A DNA stretch of 64,000 nucleotides from Streptomyces poonensis (GCF_014650915.1 NZ_BMVW01000009.1:186001-250000), one strand, 5' to 3'; positions 16,068 through 25,040 are shown, counted from the stretch's first letter. Numbers and translations: made by a program. Notes: generated by a model not told the origin, from the sequence alone.

Positions 16068-18794
16068 ATGCCAGACTCTGCGATGTGGATGAACGCGTCC
16101 CACGAGGCCGGTCCCGTGCTGCCGGTGGTACCGGAAGACGTGCACGACACCCGCCGGGTGGTCCTGTTCGGGCCGCCCGGAAGCGGCAAGACCACCGCGG
16201 CCGGGGCCCTGGGGCGACGACTGGGCCTGCCGCCCGTCGTGCGGCTGGCCCCGCGGCCGCAGGACGCCCAGGTTCCCTGCGCAGGGCTCCTCGAACTCGC
16301 GCTGGCCCTCCCGGCGCTGCCTGCCGCGCGGGAGCTGACGGCGCGACTCGACGAGGCCGCCGGCCGGCCGGGCTCGCCGGACGGCGCCGGTTCCGCCCTG
16401 CGGCTGCGCCGGCAGACCGCCGCTGTGCTGCGGGAGGCGCCACCCATGACTTTGGTGGTGGACAACGCCCAGTGGCTGGACCCGGCCAGCGCGGCCGTCC
16501 TGGGCTGGGCACTGCGCCTGACCCCGGACCTTCCCGTCATCGCGGCCGAGCGCACCTGGCGCCCGGGGGCCGCGGGCCACTGGTGCGGGGAGGACACATG
16601 CGTGGTGCGCATCCCACCCCTGACGGCCCCTCAGGTCGCGACGCTGCTGTCCCCGTACCGGCTCGCCCCCCGCGAGGTCACGCGCATCCACACCCACAGC
16701 GGAGGAAACCCCGCACTGGCCCTGGCGCTGGCCGACGCCTCGCGCCCGCTCCCAGACCTAGATGGTGAAAGCGAGTCGGCCCTGCCGCCGACGGCCCGCC
16801 GACTGGTGGGCGAGTGGCTGGAAGAGGTACCGGCCCAGGTACAGGAACTGCTGACGTTCGCCGCACTGGACGACCGGCCCGACTTCGAACTGCTCGGCCG
16901 CCTCGCCGGCCCGGCAGCCGAGGCCCTCCTCACCCAGGCCGAGGCAGCGGGGCTGCTCGACATCGGACGGGCGGACAGGAGCGTACGGTTCACCGCCTCC
17001 GCGATCGGCACCGAACTCGTGGCCCGGCTGCCGGGTCACGCGCGCAGGCTCCTGCATGCACGCCTGGCCGAGGCCAGCCGTGACAGCGTCCGCCGCGACC
17101 GGCACACCGCGCTGGCGGCCGATGGCGCCGACCCGCGGACGGCCCGCCGCGCCGCCCGCGCCGCCGTCCGCGCCCGGCAGCGCGGCGACCACGCACTCGC
17201 GGCAGAGCTCTCCCTCCTCGCCGCCCAGCGCACCCCGCACGACGACGGCGAACTGCTCACCGAACGGGCCCTGACCGCCGTACGCGACGCCGCCCACTAC
17301 GGCGACCTCCCCCGCGGCCGGGCCGCCGCCCGCCTCGTCCTGGGCCACGACACCACCCCCTCCCAACGCGTCGACGCCCTCGTCGCCCTGATCGACGCGA
17401 GCGGCCAGCACCTGCACAGCGCGGACGAGCTGTTCGCCGCCGCACTCCACGCGGCGGCCGGACGACCCGACCTCACCGCGCAGATCCTCATCCGCCAATC
17501 CATCTGGGCCAACGTCAACGAGGGCGACCCCCACCGGGCGTGCGCCCTGGCCGGCCGGGCCACCGCCCTCGCCGAAGCCGCCGGCGACACCACCGCCGCC
17601 GTCATGGCCCTCACGATGCAGGCCCGCCTCCAACGCGTCCTCGGTCACCCCGGCGCCGAGACCACGCTCGAGCGCGCACTGTCCCTGCCACGCACCGCCC
17701 CCCTTCCGGTCAACGCCACGCCCCAGCACCTCGCCGCCCGGCACGCCCTCTTCGACGACCACCCGGACGAGGCCCGCACCGCGCTGCTTCCCCTGCTCGT
17801 CGAAGCCGAGCGGACCGGAGACGCCGAGGCGACCGTGGACATCCTGCGCAGCCTCGCCGAAGCCGAACTCCGCGCCGGACGGTGCGCCAGAGCCCTCCAC
17901 CACGCCCACCGCGCCCAGGCGCTGACCGACGGAACCGCTCTGTCACCCGCACCGGCGTGCTACACCTCCGCCCTCGTCGAGGGCACCGCCCGGCGCACCG
18001 ACCTCGCCCTCGTCCACGCACGCCGCGGAGTCGACACCGCCCGGCAGGAAGACAACAAGATCTTCCTCTCCCGCAACCTCTTCGCTCTCGGTCACCTCCT
18101 CCTGGCCACCGGCCGCCTCAAGGAAGCCCTGGAGGCCCTGGAGGAGGTCCGCGCACTGGAGGAGCTCCAGCAGGTCCACGACCCGTCCGTCCTGCGCTGG
18201 CATCCCGAACTCGCCGAGACCCTCGTCGCCCTCGGCCACCTCGACCAGGCACAGAGCCTCCTGGACGACACCCGCCGCACAGCGACCGACCTCGGCAGGG
18301 ACGCGGTCCTTCCTCCGCTCGAACGCACCCAGGCGCTTCTGGATGCCGCCCGTGGCGACTACGACACCGCGGCCCGGCGCCTCACCGAAGCGGCCGACCA
18401 CCTTCGCCGCCTCCCCCTCGAACGCGGCAGGACCCTGCTGGCGCTCAGCCACACCGAACGGCGCGGGCGCCGTCGTGCCAGCGCCCGCGCCGCCGCGCAG
18501 AGTGCCGCCGACCTCTTCACCGCCCACCAGGCACACCCGTGGGCGGAAACCGCCGCGCACACGCTCAGTCGGCTGGAAGCCGTCCCCGCGGGCGGCCACA
18601 CGCACCCCCGCCTCACCTCCGCCGAACAACGCTGCGCCGAACTCGCCGCGGCCGGAGCGAGTAACCGCGACATCGCCACCACCCTCACCGTCAGCGTCAA
18701 AACGGTCGAAGCGACCCTCACCCGCGTCTACCGGAAACTCGGCCTGCACTCACGCTTCCAACTCGCGCACACCGTCACACCAGCACGTGAGTGA
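16068..18794 (+). CDS. Large ATP-binding LuxR (LAL) family transcriptional regulator
   Basis: The protein is 908 aa. Walker A is LFGPPGSGKTT (about residues 33-43) and Walker B is TLVVDNAQW near 128, both in a STAND/AAA ATPase module. A long TPR-like helical region follows (residues about 300-830). The LuxR HTH is at the C-terminus (NRDIATTLTVSVKTVEATLT, then RVYRKLGL). The frame is open far upstream, but homology and composition begin near the ATG at 16068; no good ribosome site precedes it, so it could be leaderless. LAL proteins activate transcription in response to sugars or unknown ligands. Divergence from the protease by about 180 bases suggests a shared control region. Confidence 0.88.
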   Translation: MPDSAMWMNASHEAGPVLPVVPEDVHDTRRVVLFGPPGSGKTTAAGALGRRLGLPPVVRLAPRPQDAQVPCAGLLELALALPALPAARELTARLDEAAGRPGSPDGAGSALRLRRQTAAVLREAPPMTLVVDNAQWLDPASAAVLGWALRLTPDLPVIAAERTWRPGAAGHWCGEDTCVVRIPPLTAPQVATLLSPYRLAPREVTRIHTHSGGNPALALALADASRPLPDLDGESESALPPTARRLVGEWLEEVPAQVQELLTFAALDDRPDFELLGRLAGPAAEALLTQAEAAGLLDIGRADRSVRFTASAIGTELVARLPGHARRLLHARLAEASRDSVRRDRHTALAADGADPRTARRAARAAVRARQRGDHALAAELSLLAAQRTPHDDGELLTERALTAVRDAAHYGDLPRGRAAARLVLGHDTTPSQRVDALVALIDASGQHLHSADELFAAALHAAAGRPDLTAQILIRQSIWANVNEGDPHRACALAGRATALAEAAGDTTAAVMALTMQARLQRVLGHPGAETTLERALSLPRTAPLPVNATPQHLAARHALFDDHPDEARTALLPLLVEAERTGDAEATVDILRSLAEAELRAGRCARALHHAHRAQALTDGTALSPAPACYTSALVEGTARRTDLALVHARRGVDTARQEDNKIFLSRNLFALGHLLLATGRLKEALEALEEVRALEELQQVHDPSVLRWHPELAETLVALGHLDQAQSLLDDTRRTATDLGRDAVLPPLERTQALLDAARGDYDTAARRLTEAADHLRRLPLERGRTLLALSHTERRGRRRASARAAAQSAADLFTAHQAHPWAETAAHTLSRLEAVPAGGHTHPRLTSAEQRCAELAAAGASNRDIATTLTVSVKTVEATLTRVYRKLGLHSRFQLAHTVTPARE

Positions 18795-19439
18795 CCCGCC
18801 CGTACGGCTCCAGTAGCCGCCGGGTTCAGTCGTGTACCGGGCGACGACGTCTGGCCTGCACCACGGATCGTCAGAACTCTTGCCCGCCACTCCATGACTG
18901 CACGTGTCGGGGGGCTCGGAAGTGGTAACAGCCCGCAGCGACAGTTCCGAGGTCTGCCGTGGACCCGTCGGTCAGCGGATCACTGTTGTGGTACTTCTCA
19001 CCGGCGACTCCGGCGACTCCAGCGACTCCAGCGACTCCAGCGACTCCAGCGACTCCAGCGACCACACGGCCGGCCACCGGGCCCTGTGATCACCCAGGCC
19101 CTGTGCTTTCTTGGTATATCTGGCCTCGTACTGCCTTCAGGCACGCCAGCGTCCGGTACGGGCATCCACGATTTATTCTGCGTCCTCTTTTGGGCTGGGC
19201 AGGGCCGGGGTCTGTGCCATGTCGGCGTGGCACACACCCCGGGCACTACATCACGGCCGCTAGGTCGCCTGCCGGGCCGGGCTGCGCATTTCGAAAACGG
19301 TGCGGTGAAAGCGGCGGCGCTGGAGGGTGCGAGATCGCCAGTACCAACCGCGAGGTCGCCGTGGTTCCGTCGGTTACCAGGCACATACAGGAATGGTCCC
19401 ACCCGACCTGAGGTCCTCTCGCCCTTGTTCATCAGCTGA
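18795..19439. other. Intergenic stretch with a short tandem repeat
   Basis: Contains the 9-base repeat array at 19004-19071. Frames across the array give Ser-Asp repeats on one strand and Val-Ala-Gly repeats on the other, but none has start signals or a domain. Nothing else was recognised. Confidence 0.4.
19004..19071. repeat. Tandem 9-base repeat (GCGACTCCA), about 7.5 copies
   Basis: Seven full units (the first ending in G, the next six identical) and a partial eighth. The 9-base period keeps reading frames open, but no gene is evident. It should be prone to copy-number change. Confidence 0.8.
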
Positions 19440-19883
19440 CCAGCAGCTCCGACGTTCAAGATCAGGTACGGACGGCTGAACAACCTCACCTTCGTCGCCG
19501 GCCACGCCCTGCACTACCTGGACGCCTCCGACGAGCAGTTCGACGCGATCTACTCCGTCTTCGGAGCCGTCGGTCTCGTCGCCCCCGAGTTCCTGCTACC
19601 GGCCATCGCCCAGGGCCTCACGCCCGGGCGAGTGCTGGCCTTCTCCATCCCCCACCCGCAACGCGGCGGCCGAAGCCCCTCCGGCGACGACCGGCCCCGC
19701 CGCGACTACGTCACCCTGCCCGACCGCACCCGGCTCCCCATCGCCCGATGGGAGTTCGATACCAACCGTTGGGAGGGGAACCTCAGCCAGGCGGGCTTCT
19801 GGCTCACCTCGGCCCAGGAGTTCTACGACCCCCGCATGGGCCACTGGCCCACCACCCTGCTGATCCGCGCCCGCAAGCTCTGA
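19440..19883 (+). pseudogene. C-terminal part of a class I SAM-dependent methyltransferase
   Basis: The frame is open from just after a TGA at 19437. It reads LTFVAGHALHYLDASDEQFD followed by AIYSVFGAVGLV and LAFSIPHPQ, the post-motif I acidic strand, motif II and later strands of class I methyltransferases. The SAM-binding glycine motif (motif I) and the first 60 or so residues are absent. No start codon with ribosome site precedes the homology. The C-terminus looks complete (PTTLLIRARKL). It is a 5'-truncated gene, and the acceptor substrate is unknown. Confidence 0.7.
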
Positions 19884-19919
19884 CCAGCCATTCGCCCCGG
19901 CTTTTCCCCGGAGGAACCG

Positions 19920-20463
19920 ATGCGTCCGCCCTACCTGCTCCTCGACATCGACGGTCCTCATACCCTTCCCCACCGCGGACGGCTCGACCCCAGCCACCCA
20001 CGCCCGCCACGACGTCGTCCCCATCGGCCGGAGCGCCGACAACCCAGTCACCGTCTGGCTCCGCCCCGACCACGGCCGTCTGCTCATGGACGTGATCCGC
20101 GCTGGCCTGGTCACCCCGGTCTGGTGCACCATCTGGCGCCAGGACGCCAGCACCCTCATCGGCCCGCTCCTCGGCCTTCAGCCCCTGTCGTACGTCGATC
20201 TCCCGCGTCCGCAGATCACCACCAGCCACCCCAACGGCTGCCTGTGGAAGCGCGACCACGTCGGCGCCTGGCTGGGCGACGCTCCCGCCGTCTGGATCGA
20301 CGACGACTTCCCCGGCCTCGATCATGAATGGGCGGCGGAGCGCACTGCGAAAGGAACGGCGACCCTCCTCATTCAGCCCGACCCACACCTCGGTCTACAG
20401 CCCGAGCACCTGACCGAAGTCACGACGTGGGCTTCGCGGTTACCCACTGCCCGCGCCGCCTGA
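19920..20463 (+). pseudogene. HAD-domain protein (Swiss-Army-Knife repair type), frameshifted near the start
   Basis: The ATG at 19920 gives MRPPYLLLDIDG, HAD motif I (LDIDG), then shifts frame. The remainder, LIPFPTADGS to GRLLMDVIRAGLVTPVWCTI, continues in the next frame to the stop at 20463. Addition of two bases after the GGT codon rejoins them. Late motifs include VWIDDDFPG (motif IV, D-D). In this HAD group, encoded widely in actinobacteria, the function is unclear. The methyltransferase fragment ends 36 bases upstream, so the two may once have been an operon. A sequencing error is an alternative explanation. Confidence 0.7.
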
Positions 20464-20797
20464 GGCTGATGCCCTCGCCGACACGGGCGCACGTCCGTCA
20501 CCGGCCAGCGGCGTGCAGAGCCGTGCACCCGCCGACATGACGGCAAGTCCTTCAGCGGATTCAACCACTTGACGCCGTCGTCGGCGGTGTAGCGGACAGC
20601 GTCGATCATTTGACGGTGGCAGAACCCCTGGCCGGCCGACCTGTCCCTGAAGCCATGCCGACACTGACAGAGCTGCCCGGGCGACCTGCCACTCCGCCCC
20701 GGACCCGAGGCGGGGCGACGGAACCCTGTTCGGCTGAACAAGCCTGCCGCCGGCAGGCGGATGGCCCCCGAGTCTCGGGCGTGATGCCGTTTCGGGG
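20464..20797. other. Intergenic stretch containing the transposase remnant
   Basis: Apart from the transposase fragment at 20500-20612 nothing is recognised between the HAD pseudogene and the Lrp gene. No obvious terminator was found. Confidence 0.35.
20500..20612 (-). mobile_element. N-terminal remnant of an IS4/IS5-type transposase
   Basis: The minus strand from about 20612 reads MIDAVRYTADDGVKWLNPLK, very like the conserved early segment of IS5-group transposases (..AIRY.VDNGIKWR.LP..FP). A CRRVHGSARRW block follows, matching the usual (V)xxxFxRW. Only about 38 codons remain and no catalytic residue is present. Confidence 0.5.
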
Positions 20798-21244
20798 TTA
20801 CGGGGTACCGGCTTGCTCGGTCGCGCGGGTCCAGGTGTTCATGATGATGAAGGTCTTGGTGCCCTCCACCTTGCCGGTCCGGCGTACGGCGTTGATCACC
20901 TGCTGAAGATGGTGCACGTCCCGGACCCGGAGCTTGAGCAGGGCGTCGGAGGTGCCGGCGATGCTGTGGCTCTCCTCGATCTCCGGGATGCTCTCGGAGA
21001 TGCCCTGGATCTCGTCGCTGTCGGTCGCGCCGAGCAGGCGGATCTCGATGAACGCCTGAAGCATGCCCGCCCGGCTGTCCTCGATGACCGCGGTGTAGCC
21101 GCGGATCACACCCGCCCTCTCCATGCGCTCTATGCGGCGGGCGCACGGAGCCGCTGAGAGTCCCACAGCACGTGCGATCTCCGACACGGGCGCTCGCCCG
21201 TCCTTGCGGAGGATGTTCAGTATGTGGCGGTCGATCGTGTCCAC
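20798..21244 (-). CDS. Lrp/AsnC family transcriptional regulator
   Basis: About 148 aa. I chose the GTG at 21244 because GGGGAG lies six bases upstream of it; a TTG two codons earlier would overlap that site. The N-terminal winged HTH is DTIDRHILNILRKDGRAPVS with the recognition helix around GLSAAPCARRIERME. The C-terminal RAM (ligand-binding) domain includes AFIEIRLLGATDSDEI and GTSDALLKLRVRD. Lrp proteins bind DNA as dimers to octamers and respond to amino acids or related metabolites. No neighbouring metabolic gene indicates the ligand. The gene appears intact in an otherwise eroded stretch. Confidence 0.9.
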   Translation of the reverse strand: MDTIDRHILNILRKDGRAPVSEIARAVGLSAAPCARRIERMERAGVIRGYTAVIEDSRAGMLQAFIEIRLLGATDSDEIQGISESIPEIEESHSIAGTSDALLKLRVRDVHHLQQVINAVRRTGKVEGTKTFIIMNTWTRATEQAGTP

Positions 21245-21654
21245 GGCCAACTCCCCGAATCATGCGCGCCACGCATAAGTCGCGCGCCAAAAGCTCCATT
21301 GCTCCTTACAGATCGAGTGAACCACGCTCAACATGTGCGTGATGATGCCCGGCCTGTCGCCTGGGGACCGCCGTCCTGTCATCGTCATGGTGTCCGGGTG
21401 ATCCCCGGCAGGAGGCTCGCACCGGCCAACCCCTACGGCGCGGACTCCGACCAGGTGACAGGTGCGCGGGTATCCCCGGCACCCCGCGGCCGGCCCCACA
21501 TCCTGGGGCCGGCCGGGTACCGAATCAGGTCCACCAGCAGCGATCATCGCGCAGGTCACACAAGAGCTGACTTCGACGACATGATCATGAAGCTGTGCCG
21601 TTGAACCCGATCCGTGGCCCCGCCACGACGCATGGCGAGCATCGGAGCGGGGCG
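21245..21654. other. Intergenic stretch upstream of the Lrp gene
   Basis: Probably includes the Lrp gene promoter and autoregulatory sites. A GC-rich inverted pair (CCGCGGCCGGCCCC / GGGGCCGGCCGGG) lies around 21485-21518. No gene was identified. Confidence 0.35.
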
Positions 21655-22166
21655 TCAGCGGTGTCGACTGCGCTCTTCGGGCCCCGTGGCCACTGGCGTG
21701 GCCGGAGGGTGTGGCGCGGCGGACATGGCCGAGGTGCCGCTGGTGGTGCTTCGGCTGCGAGTCGTTTGCTTCCGCCTGTTCGGTTGAGCGGCGATGCGCC
21801 AGTTGAGGACCTCGGCGGGGTGCTCGGCGCTGTCGAGCTCCCGCTGGGCGCTCACCTCGGCCAGGAGACGTCGGGGATTGTGGCCGGCGGTCTCGGCCTG
21901 GGCGAGGGTGGTGGTCAGGGCGGGGTCCAAGTGGGGTCGGCGAGGATCCGGTCACCGTGGTCGGGGAGGGCCACGCGAACGTCCTGTTTGTAGCGGCGGG
22001 CGGTTGCGGCTCGTGGTGCGCGGCGGGCCAAGTCCGCCAAGGCGGGTGTGGCGGCCTGCTGGTAGCCCGCCTGGAGGTGGCGGAAGGCTTCTTCGGCCGC
22101 TGCGGCCTGCTGTTCGTGGTCGCGCTGTTCGTGCCACTTGGCGGCGGCGCGGGCCAGCCGAAGCGA
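21655..22166 (-). pseudogene. C-terminal remnant of a plasmid/ICE mobilisation-type protein, frameshifted
   Basis: The first frame (22166 to 21915) reads ARAAAKWHEQRDHEQQAAAA and RRYKQDVRVALPDHGDRIL. The second frame (from 21930) continues with TTLAQAETAGHNPRRLLAEV and SAEHPAEVLNWRIAA. Together they match the helical C-terminal region of actinobacterial relaxase/mobilisation proteins encoded by integrative elements. One frameshift near 21920 separates them, and the N-terminus is missing where the IS5 element starts. It marks this stretch as once part of a conjugative or mobilisable element. Family assignment is from remembered motif patterns and is moderate. Confidence 0.5.
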
Positions 22167-22270
22167 TGATCCCCCTCGCGATGATCGACCTGATGAGTCG
22201 CAGGCTCACCCGAGAGTCGACTCCCAACTGGAAGGATTCATAGCCGTCGGGCCTTATTGATCATTTCAAG

Positions 22271-22800
22271 ATGAGTTCGGTGCAGGGCTTGGCTGTGCGC
22301 GGGGCCGGCGGCAGACTTCTGCGGGTATCGGATGATCTTGTGCCTGATGACTTGTGGGAGCGCGTAGCGCCGTTGCTCCCTCCTCGTCCACCGCGTCGTC
22401 GCCGGTATCCGGGGCGGCTGCCGGTTGACGACCGGGCCGCCCTTCGCGGAATCGTCTACGCGCTGGGCAAGGGGGTGAGCTGGGCCGATGTGCCGGCTGA
22501 ACGCGTCGGCTGCAGCGGGGTGACGGCCTGGCGGCGGCTGCGCGACTGGACCGAAGCCGGAGTCTGGCCCCGTCTGCACGAGGTCTTGCCGGCCGATCTG
22601 CGCAAGGCGGGGCTGCTGGAGATGGACGACGCGGCGATCGACGGCTCACATGTCCGGGCCCTCAAAGGGGGGCTCACACCGGACCTTCGCCGGTCGACCG
22701 CGCCCGCCCGGGAAGCAAGCACCACCTGATCACTGACCGGAACGGGACACCCCTGGCGGTGTCCCTGACCGGCGGGAACCGTGATGGACGTCCCTTGGCA
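22271..22800 (+). pseudogene. IS5-family (IS427-like) transposase, truncated
   Basis: The first frame (22271-22729) begins near RVSDDLVPDDLWERVAPLLP and has GIVYALGKGVSWADVPAE and the catalytic DDAAIDGSHVRA. Homology then moves to a second frame (PVDRARPGSKHHLITDRNG, then LAVSLTGGNRDG), as in two-frame IS427 elements. It stops near 22795, before the second catalytic Asp. The same organisation, complete, exists at 28.5 kb. The truncation brings it against unrelated coding remnants. Confidence 0.75.
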
Positions 22801-22839
22801 ACCTCCGGCCGACGTCTGCCCGCCTGGACGCGCGCGGCG

Positions 22840-23086
22840 CTAGCATCGGATCGCCCTGGTCCGGCCCGGTCCGCCGGGCGCCGGCCACCCGTGGGCGCTG
22901 TCGGCCGTACAGCGGCACCAGGGCGAGTCCCACAGCCGGGCCGTGCGGCGCCTGGCCCGCATGCTGGCCTCGGCCGGATCCGGCCCGCAGCCGTGGACAC
23001 CCCGGCCCAGCGACCCGGCGAGCGCCGCCTCTTCACCGGGCACCTTACCTGCGAAGGCGGCTCGGACGACATCGCCGCCCCTATGA
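22840..23086 (+). pseudogene. C-terminal fragment of an unidentified gene
   Basis: A frame ending at the TGA at 23084-23086 has strongly biased third positions and reads HPWALSAVQRHQGESHSRAV, then RRLARMLASAGS. It begins at the broken end of the IS element with no start codon. Its stop overlaps the ATG of a 41-codon frame (ATGA), suggesting translational coupling in the original operon. I do not recognise the family. Confidence 0.35.
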
Positions 23087-23208
23087 CCTGGGTCCCTCAC
23101 ACCCAAGTCGCCGCGAGTGTCGCGGATATGGGCACCGCGGATCTGGGACCGTTCCTGGAGGGGTATGTGGGCGGCTGGATCCCGGACTGTTGCATCACCC
23201 TTGAGTAG
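23083..23208 (+). CDS. Possible 41-aa small protein coupled to the upstream fragment
   Basis: It starts with the ATG of an ATGA overlap and reads MTWVPHTQVAASVADMGTAD, ending with GGWIPDCCITLE. It is mildly hydrophobic with a Cys-Cys pair at the end. No family is recognised and there is no independent ribosome site. It could be a real small gene, a remnant or chance. Confidence 0.25.
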   Translation: MTWVPHTQVAASVADMGTADLGPFLEGYVGGWIPDCCITLE

Positions 23209-23255
23209 CGCTACCGTCGGCACGGCACGGTCAGTTCACCACACCGGTCCCCCAG

Positions 23256-23801
23256 ATGGAGACCGTGCCGTCGTGGTTGCCCCAGACATGGCCCAACAAG
23301 ATGCGGTCTTCGTCACGGGCCCACTCCGCCGGGCAGCCGGCCTTCGGCCTCAGCTTCGACCCCCGGGCTCTGACCGACCTCCTGCAGGCCCCGAGCGACA
23401 TCCGCGACCTCACCCTCGCCTGCCTGCAGGAAGTGGTGAACGCGGAGCGGTTCGGGATCAAACTCACCGGCGACCTGGAGGGCTACCGCAAGCTGTTCGT
23501 GGATGCCCGCAAAGACTGGCGCGTCGTGTACGGCGTGCGCCCAGCCCCCGAGACCTCCGCCTATCAGCGGGAGATCCACGTGGTCGCCATGCGGCCGCGG
23601 GCGAACAACGACGTCTACGACGAGGTGGGCCGCCGTTTGGGGATGACCCGCCGACCGTTGAGCGCTCGCACGCATGCCGCCCGCGCCCGCTCCCCGCAGC
23701 TCATGGCACGCGGCCCGATGCCGAAGCCCGGACCGCTGCCTTCCGCGATGCCGGGCCTGCCCCGACCAGCCCACAGCCCAGCACACCACCACGCTCGCTG
23801 A
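23256..23801 (+). CDS. RelE/ParE-superfamily-like protein
   Basis: 181 aa from the ATG at 23256; an ATG at 23301 is also possible. The centre matches the RelE/ParE fold: LTGDLEGYRKLFVDARKDWR, then VVYGVR and EIHVVAMRPRANNDVYDEVG. The order strand, K-L, (R)DWRVVY, basic strand fits mRNA interferases of type II toxin-antitoxin systems. The protein carries extra termini: about 45 residues before and a Pro/Arg-rich tail of 45 after, unlike compact RelE (about 90 aa). No HTH antitoxin lies alongside; the gene 18 bases downstream is an unrelated-looking helical protein. It may therefore be a mobile-element accessory rather than a classical toxin. Confidence 0.6.
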   Translation: METVPSWLPQTWPNKMRSSSRAHSAGQPAFGLSFDPRALTDLLQAPSDIRDLTLACLQEVVNAERFGIKLTGDLEGYRKLFVDARKDWRVVYGVRPAPETSAYQREIHVVAMRPRANNDVYDEVGRRLGMTRRPLSARTHAARARSPQLMARGPMPKPGPLPSAMPGLPRPAHSPAHHHAR

Positions 23802-23819
23802 CACAAGGAGCACCTGCCT

Positions 23820-24518
23820 ATGCCCTCTGATCCGGTTCCGGCGCTCGTTCGCCGAGCTGTTTCGGATCTCGACCACCGCATCGAGGCGGCGACCGGCCAC
23901 GATGTCGACACGCTGTGGGCGCACCGGGACCGAGGCGTCCTCGACGAGCCGCACGCCCGCCTGGTGGACCTGCACCGCGAGCTGGCCAGGGCCGAAACCG
24001 GCGTGACCTTCTACCGCACCCTCCTGCACCGGCTCAGCAGCGGCGAGTTCCCCACCGATGCGGCCCTGCTCGAGCGGATCGACCGCACCGTCGTCCAGAT
24101 GCAGGAAGCCGCCGGTGAACGCGACGCCGCCGCGGCCCGCGTCATCACGGCCCTGGAGCCGATCGAGACAGCCAACCGCAGCACACGCCACGGTCAACGG
24201 AAGCCACTGCCGCCCGCCGACCACGCCGCCCTGCTGGCCATCGCCGGCGGCGCCAAGCTGCATGAACACCTCCTGACGGGACGCCTGTCGGTGGTCACCG
24301 CCTCCGGCACCCGGATCCCGTACGCACGATTCCAGCAGCTCGAGTCCTCCGGCCTCGTCTCCCGGGACACCAGCCATCCGCTGCACGTCGGACAGCCGGT
24401 CGCCCTGACCGACGTTGGCCGTGCCGCCCTCACCGGCAGCCGCCAGGCGAGTACGGCTGCCTCCCCGGCCACCGTTCGGCCCGGCGCCTGGCCCGCTGCC
24501 GCACGGCCCCGCCGCTGA
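23820..24518 (+). CDS. Hypothetical protein with helical N-terminus and winged-helix-like C-terminus
   Basis: 232 aa; the ATG at 23820 follows AAGGAG at about 9 bases. Residues 1-120 are almost all helix with charged heptads (ARLVDLHRELARAETGVTFY, VVQMQEAAGERDAAAARVIT), suggesting a coiled coil. Residues 130-200 (LLAIAGGAKLHEHLLTGRLS, then RFQQLESSGLVSRDT) look like a winged helix followed by a short wing. The last 30 residues are Ala/Pro/Arg-rich. It follows the RelE-like gene by 18 bases and may be co-expressed. A role in DNA binding or antitoxin function is possible but unproven. Confidence 0.6.
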   Translation: MPSDPVPALVRRAVSDLDHRIEAATGHDVDTLWAHRDRGVLDEPHARLVDLHRELARAETGVTFYRTLLHRLSSGEFPTDAALLERIDRTVVQMQEAAGERDAAAARVITALEPIETANRSTRHGQRKPLPPADHAALLAIAGGAKLHEHLLTGRLSVVTASGTRIPYARFQQLESSGLVSRDTSHPLHVGQPVALTDVGRAALTGSRQASTAASPATVRPGAWPAAARPRR

Positions 24519-24542
24519 CCCTGCCGCCCACCGAAGGGATCC

Positions 24543-25040
24543 ATGCCTTCCCCCGAAATGGACCTGCGCCTGCACGGCTTCGAGGCCGCTGACGAGCGAA
24601 CCGACGAGGCGTTCTGGCACGCGATCGGGATCGAGCAGGACATGCTCACCGTGCTCGCCGAACACCACACCCCAGACGGACTCCACAGCTATTTCGTGCT
24701 GCACAACGGTGCCGTCACCTGGGGCATCCCCGGCGAGCCACAGTTCGTCGCCCTCCACCTGCGGCGCGACCCCCCGACCAAGACGTTCCGTTTCGATCAC
24801 GCGGAACTGCCCCTGCCCGCGATGGCGCAGTCGTGGCTCATCCACCGCGGATGCCCTCCTGGCGCCATCGGCCTGCTGCCCGGCATGGGGACCGCGCCGG
24901 CGGACGAGTCGACCCGGGCGCTGGAGCAATGGCCCAGGAGCGACGGGGACAACTTCGCCCTCCTGCACAGCTACACCGACGACGACCCCGGCAATGCGGT
25001 CACCGTCGTGGTCCTTCGTGCTGGCTGTGTCACTGTCTGA
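24543..25040 (+). CDS. Hypothetical protein, 165 aa, third gene of the RelE-like group
   Basis: The ATG at 24543 follows GAAGGGA. It is an acidic, compact protein with alternating strands (HSYFVLHNGAVTWGIPGEPQ, FVALHLRRDP) and near-end hydrophobic strand NAVTVVVLRAG. No known motif is seen. The spacing of 24 bases to the previous gene suggests one transcript of three genes. The downstream end abuts the IS3 remnant by less than 90 bases. Confidence 0.6.
   Translation: MPSPEMDLRLHGFEAADERTDEAFWHAIGIEQDMLTVLAEHHTPDGLHSYFVLHNGAVTWGIPGEPQFVALHLRRDPPTKTFRFDHAELPLPAMAQSWLIHRGCPPGAIGLLPGMGTAPADESTRALEQWPRSDGDNFALLHSYTDDDPGNAVTVVVLRAGCVTV

Noticed and set aside
19004..19071. Possible CRISPR array
   Set aside because: Units are 9 bases in direct tandem without spacers; no cas genes nearby.
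18904..19089. Small Ser-Asp repeat protein across the tandem array
   Set aside because: No ribosome site; the open frame results from the 9-base period, and the other strand is equally open.
23313..24968. Minus-strand open frame of about 550 codons
   Set aside because: It lies opposite three plus-strand genes that have ribosome sites and better codon use; no domains are seen.
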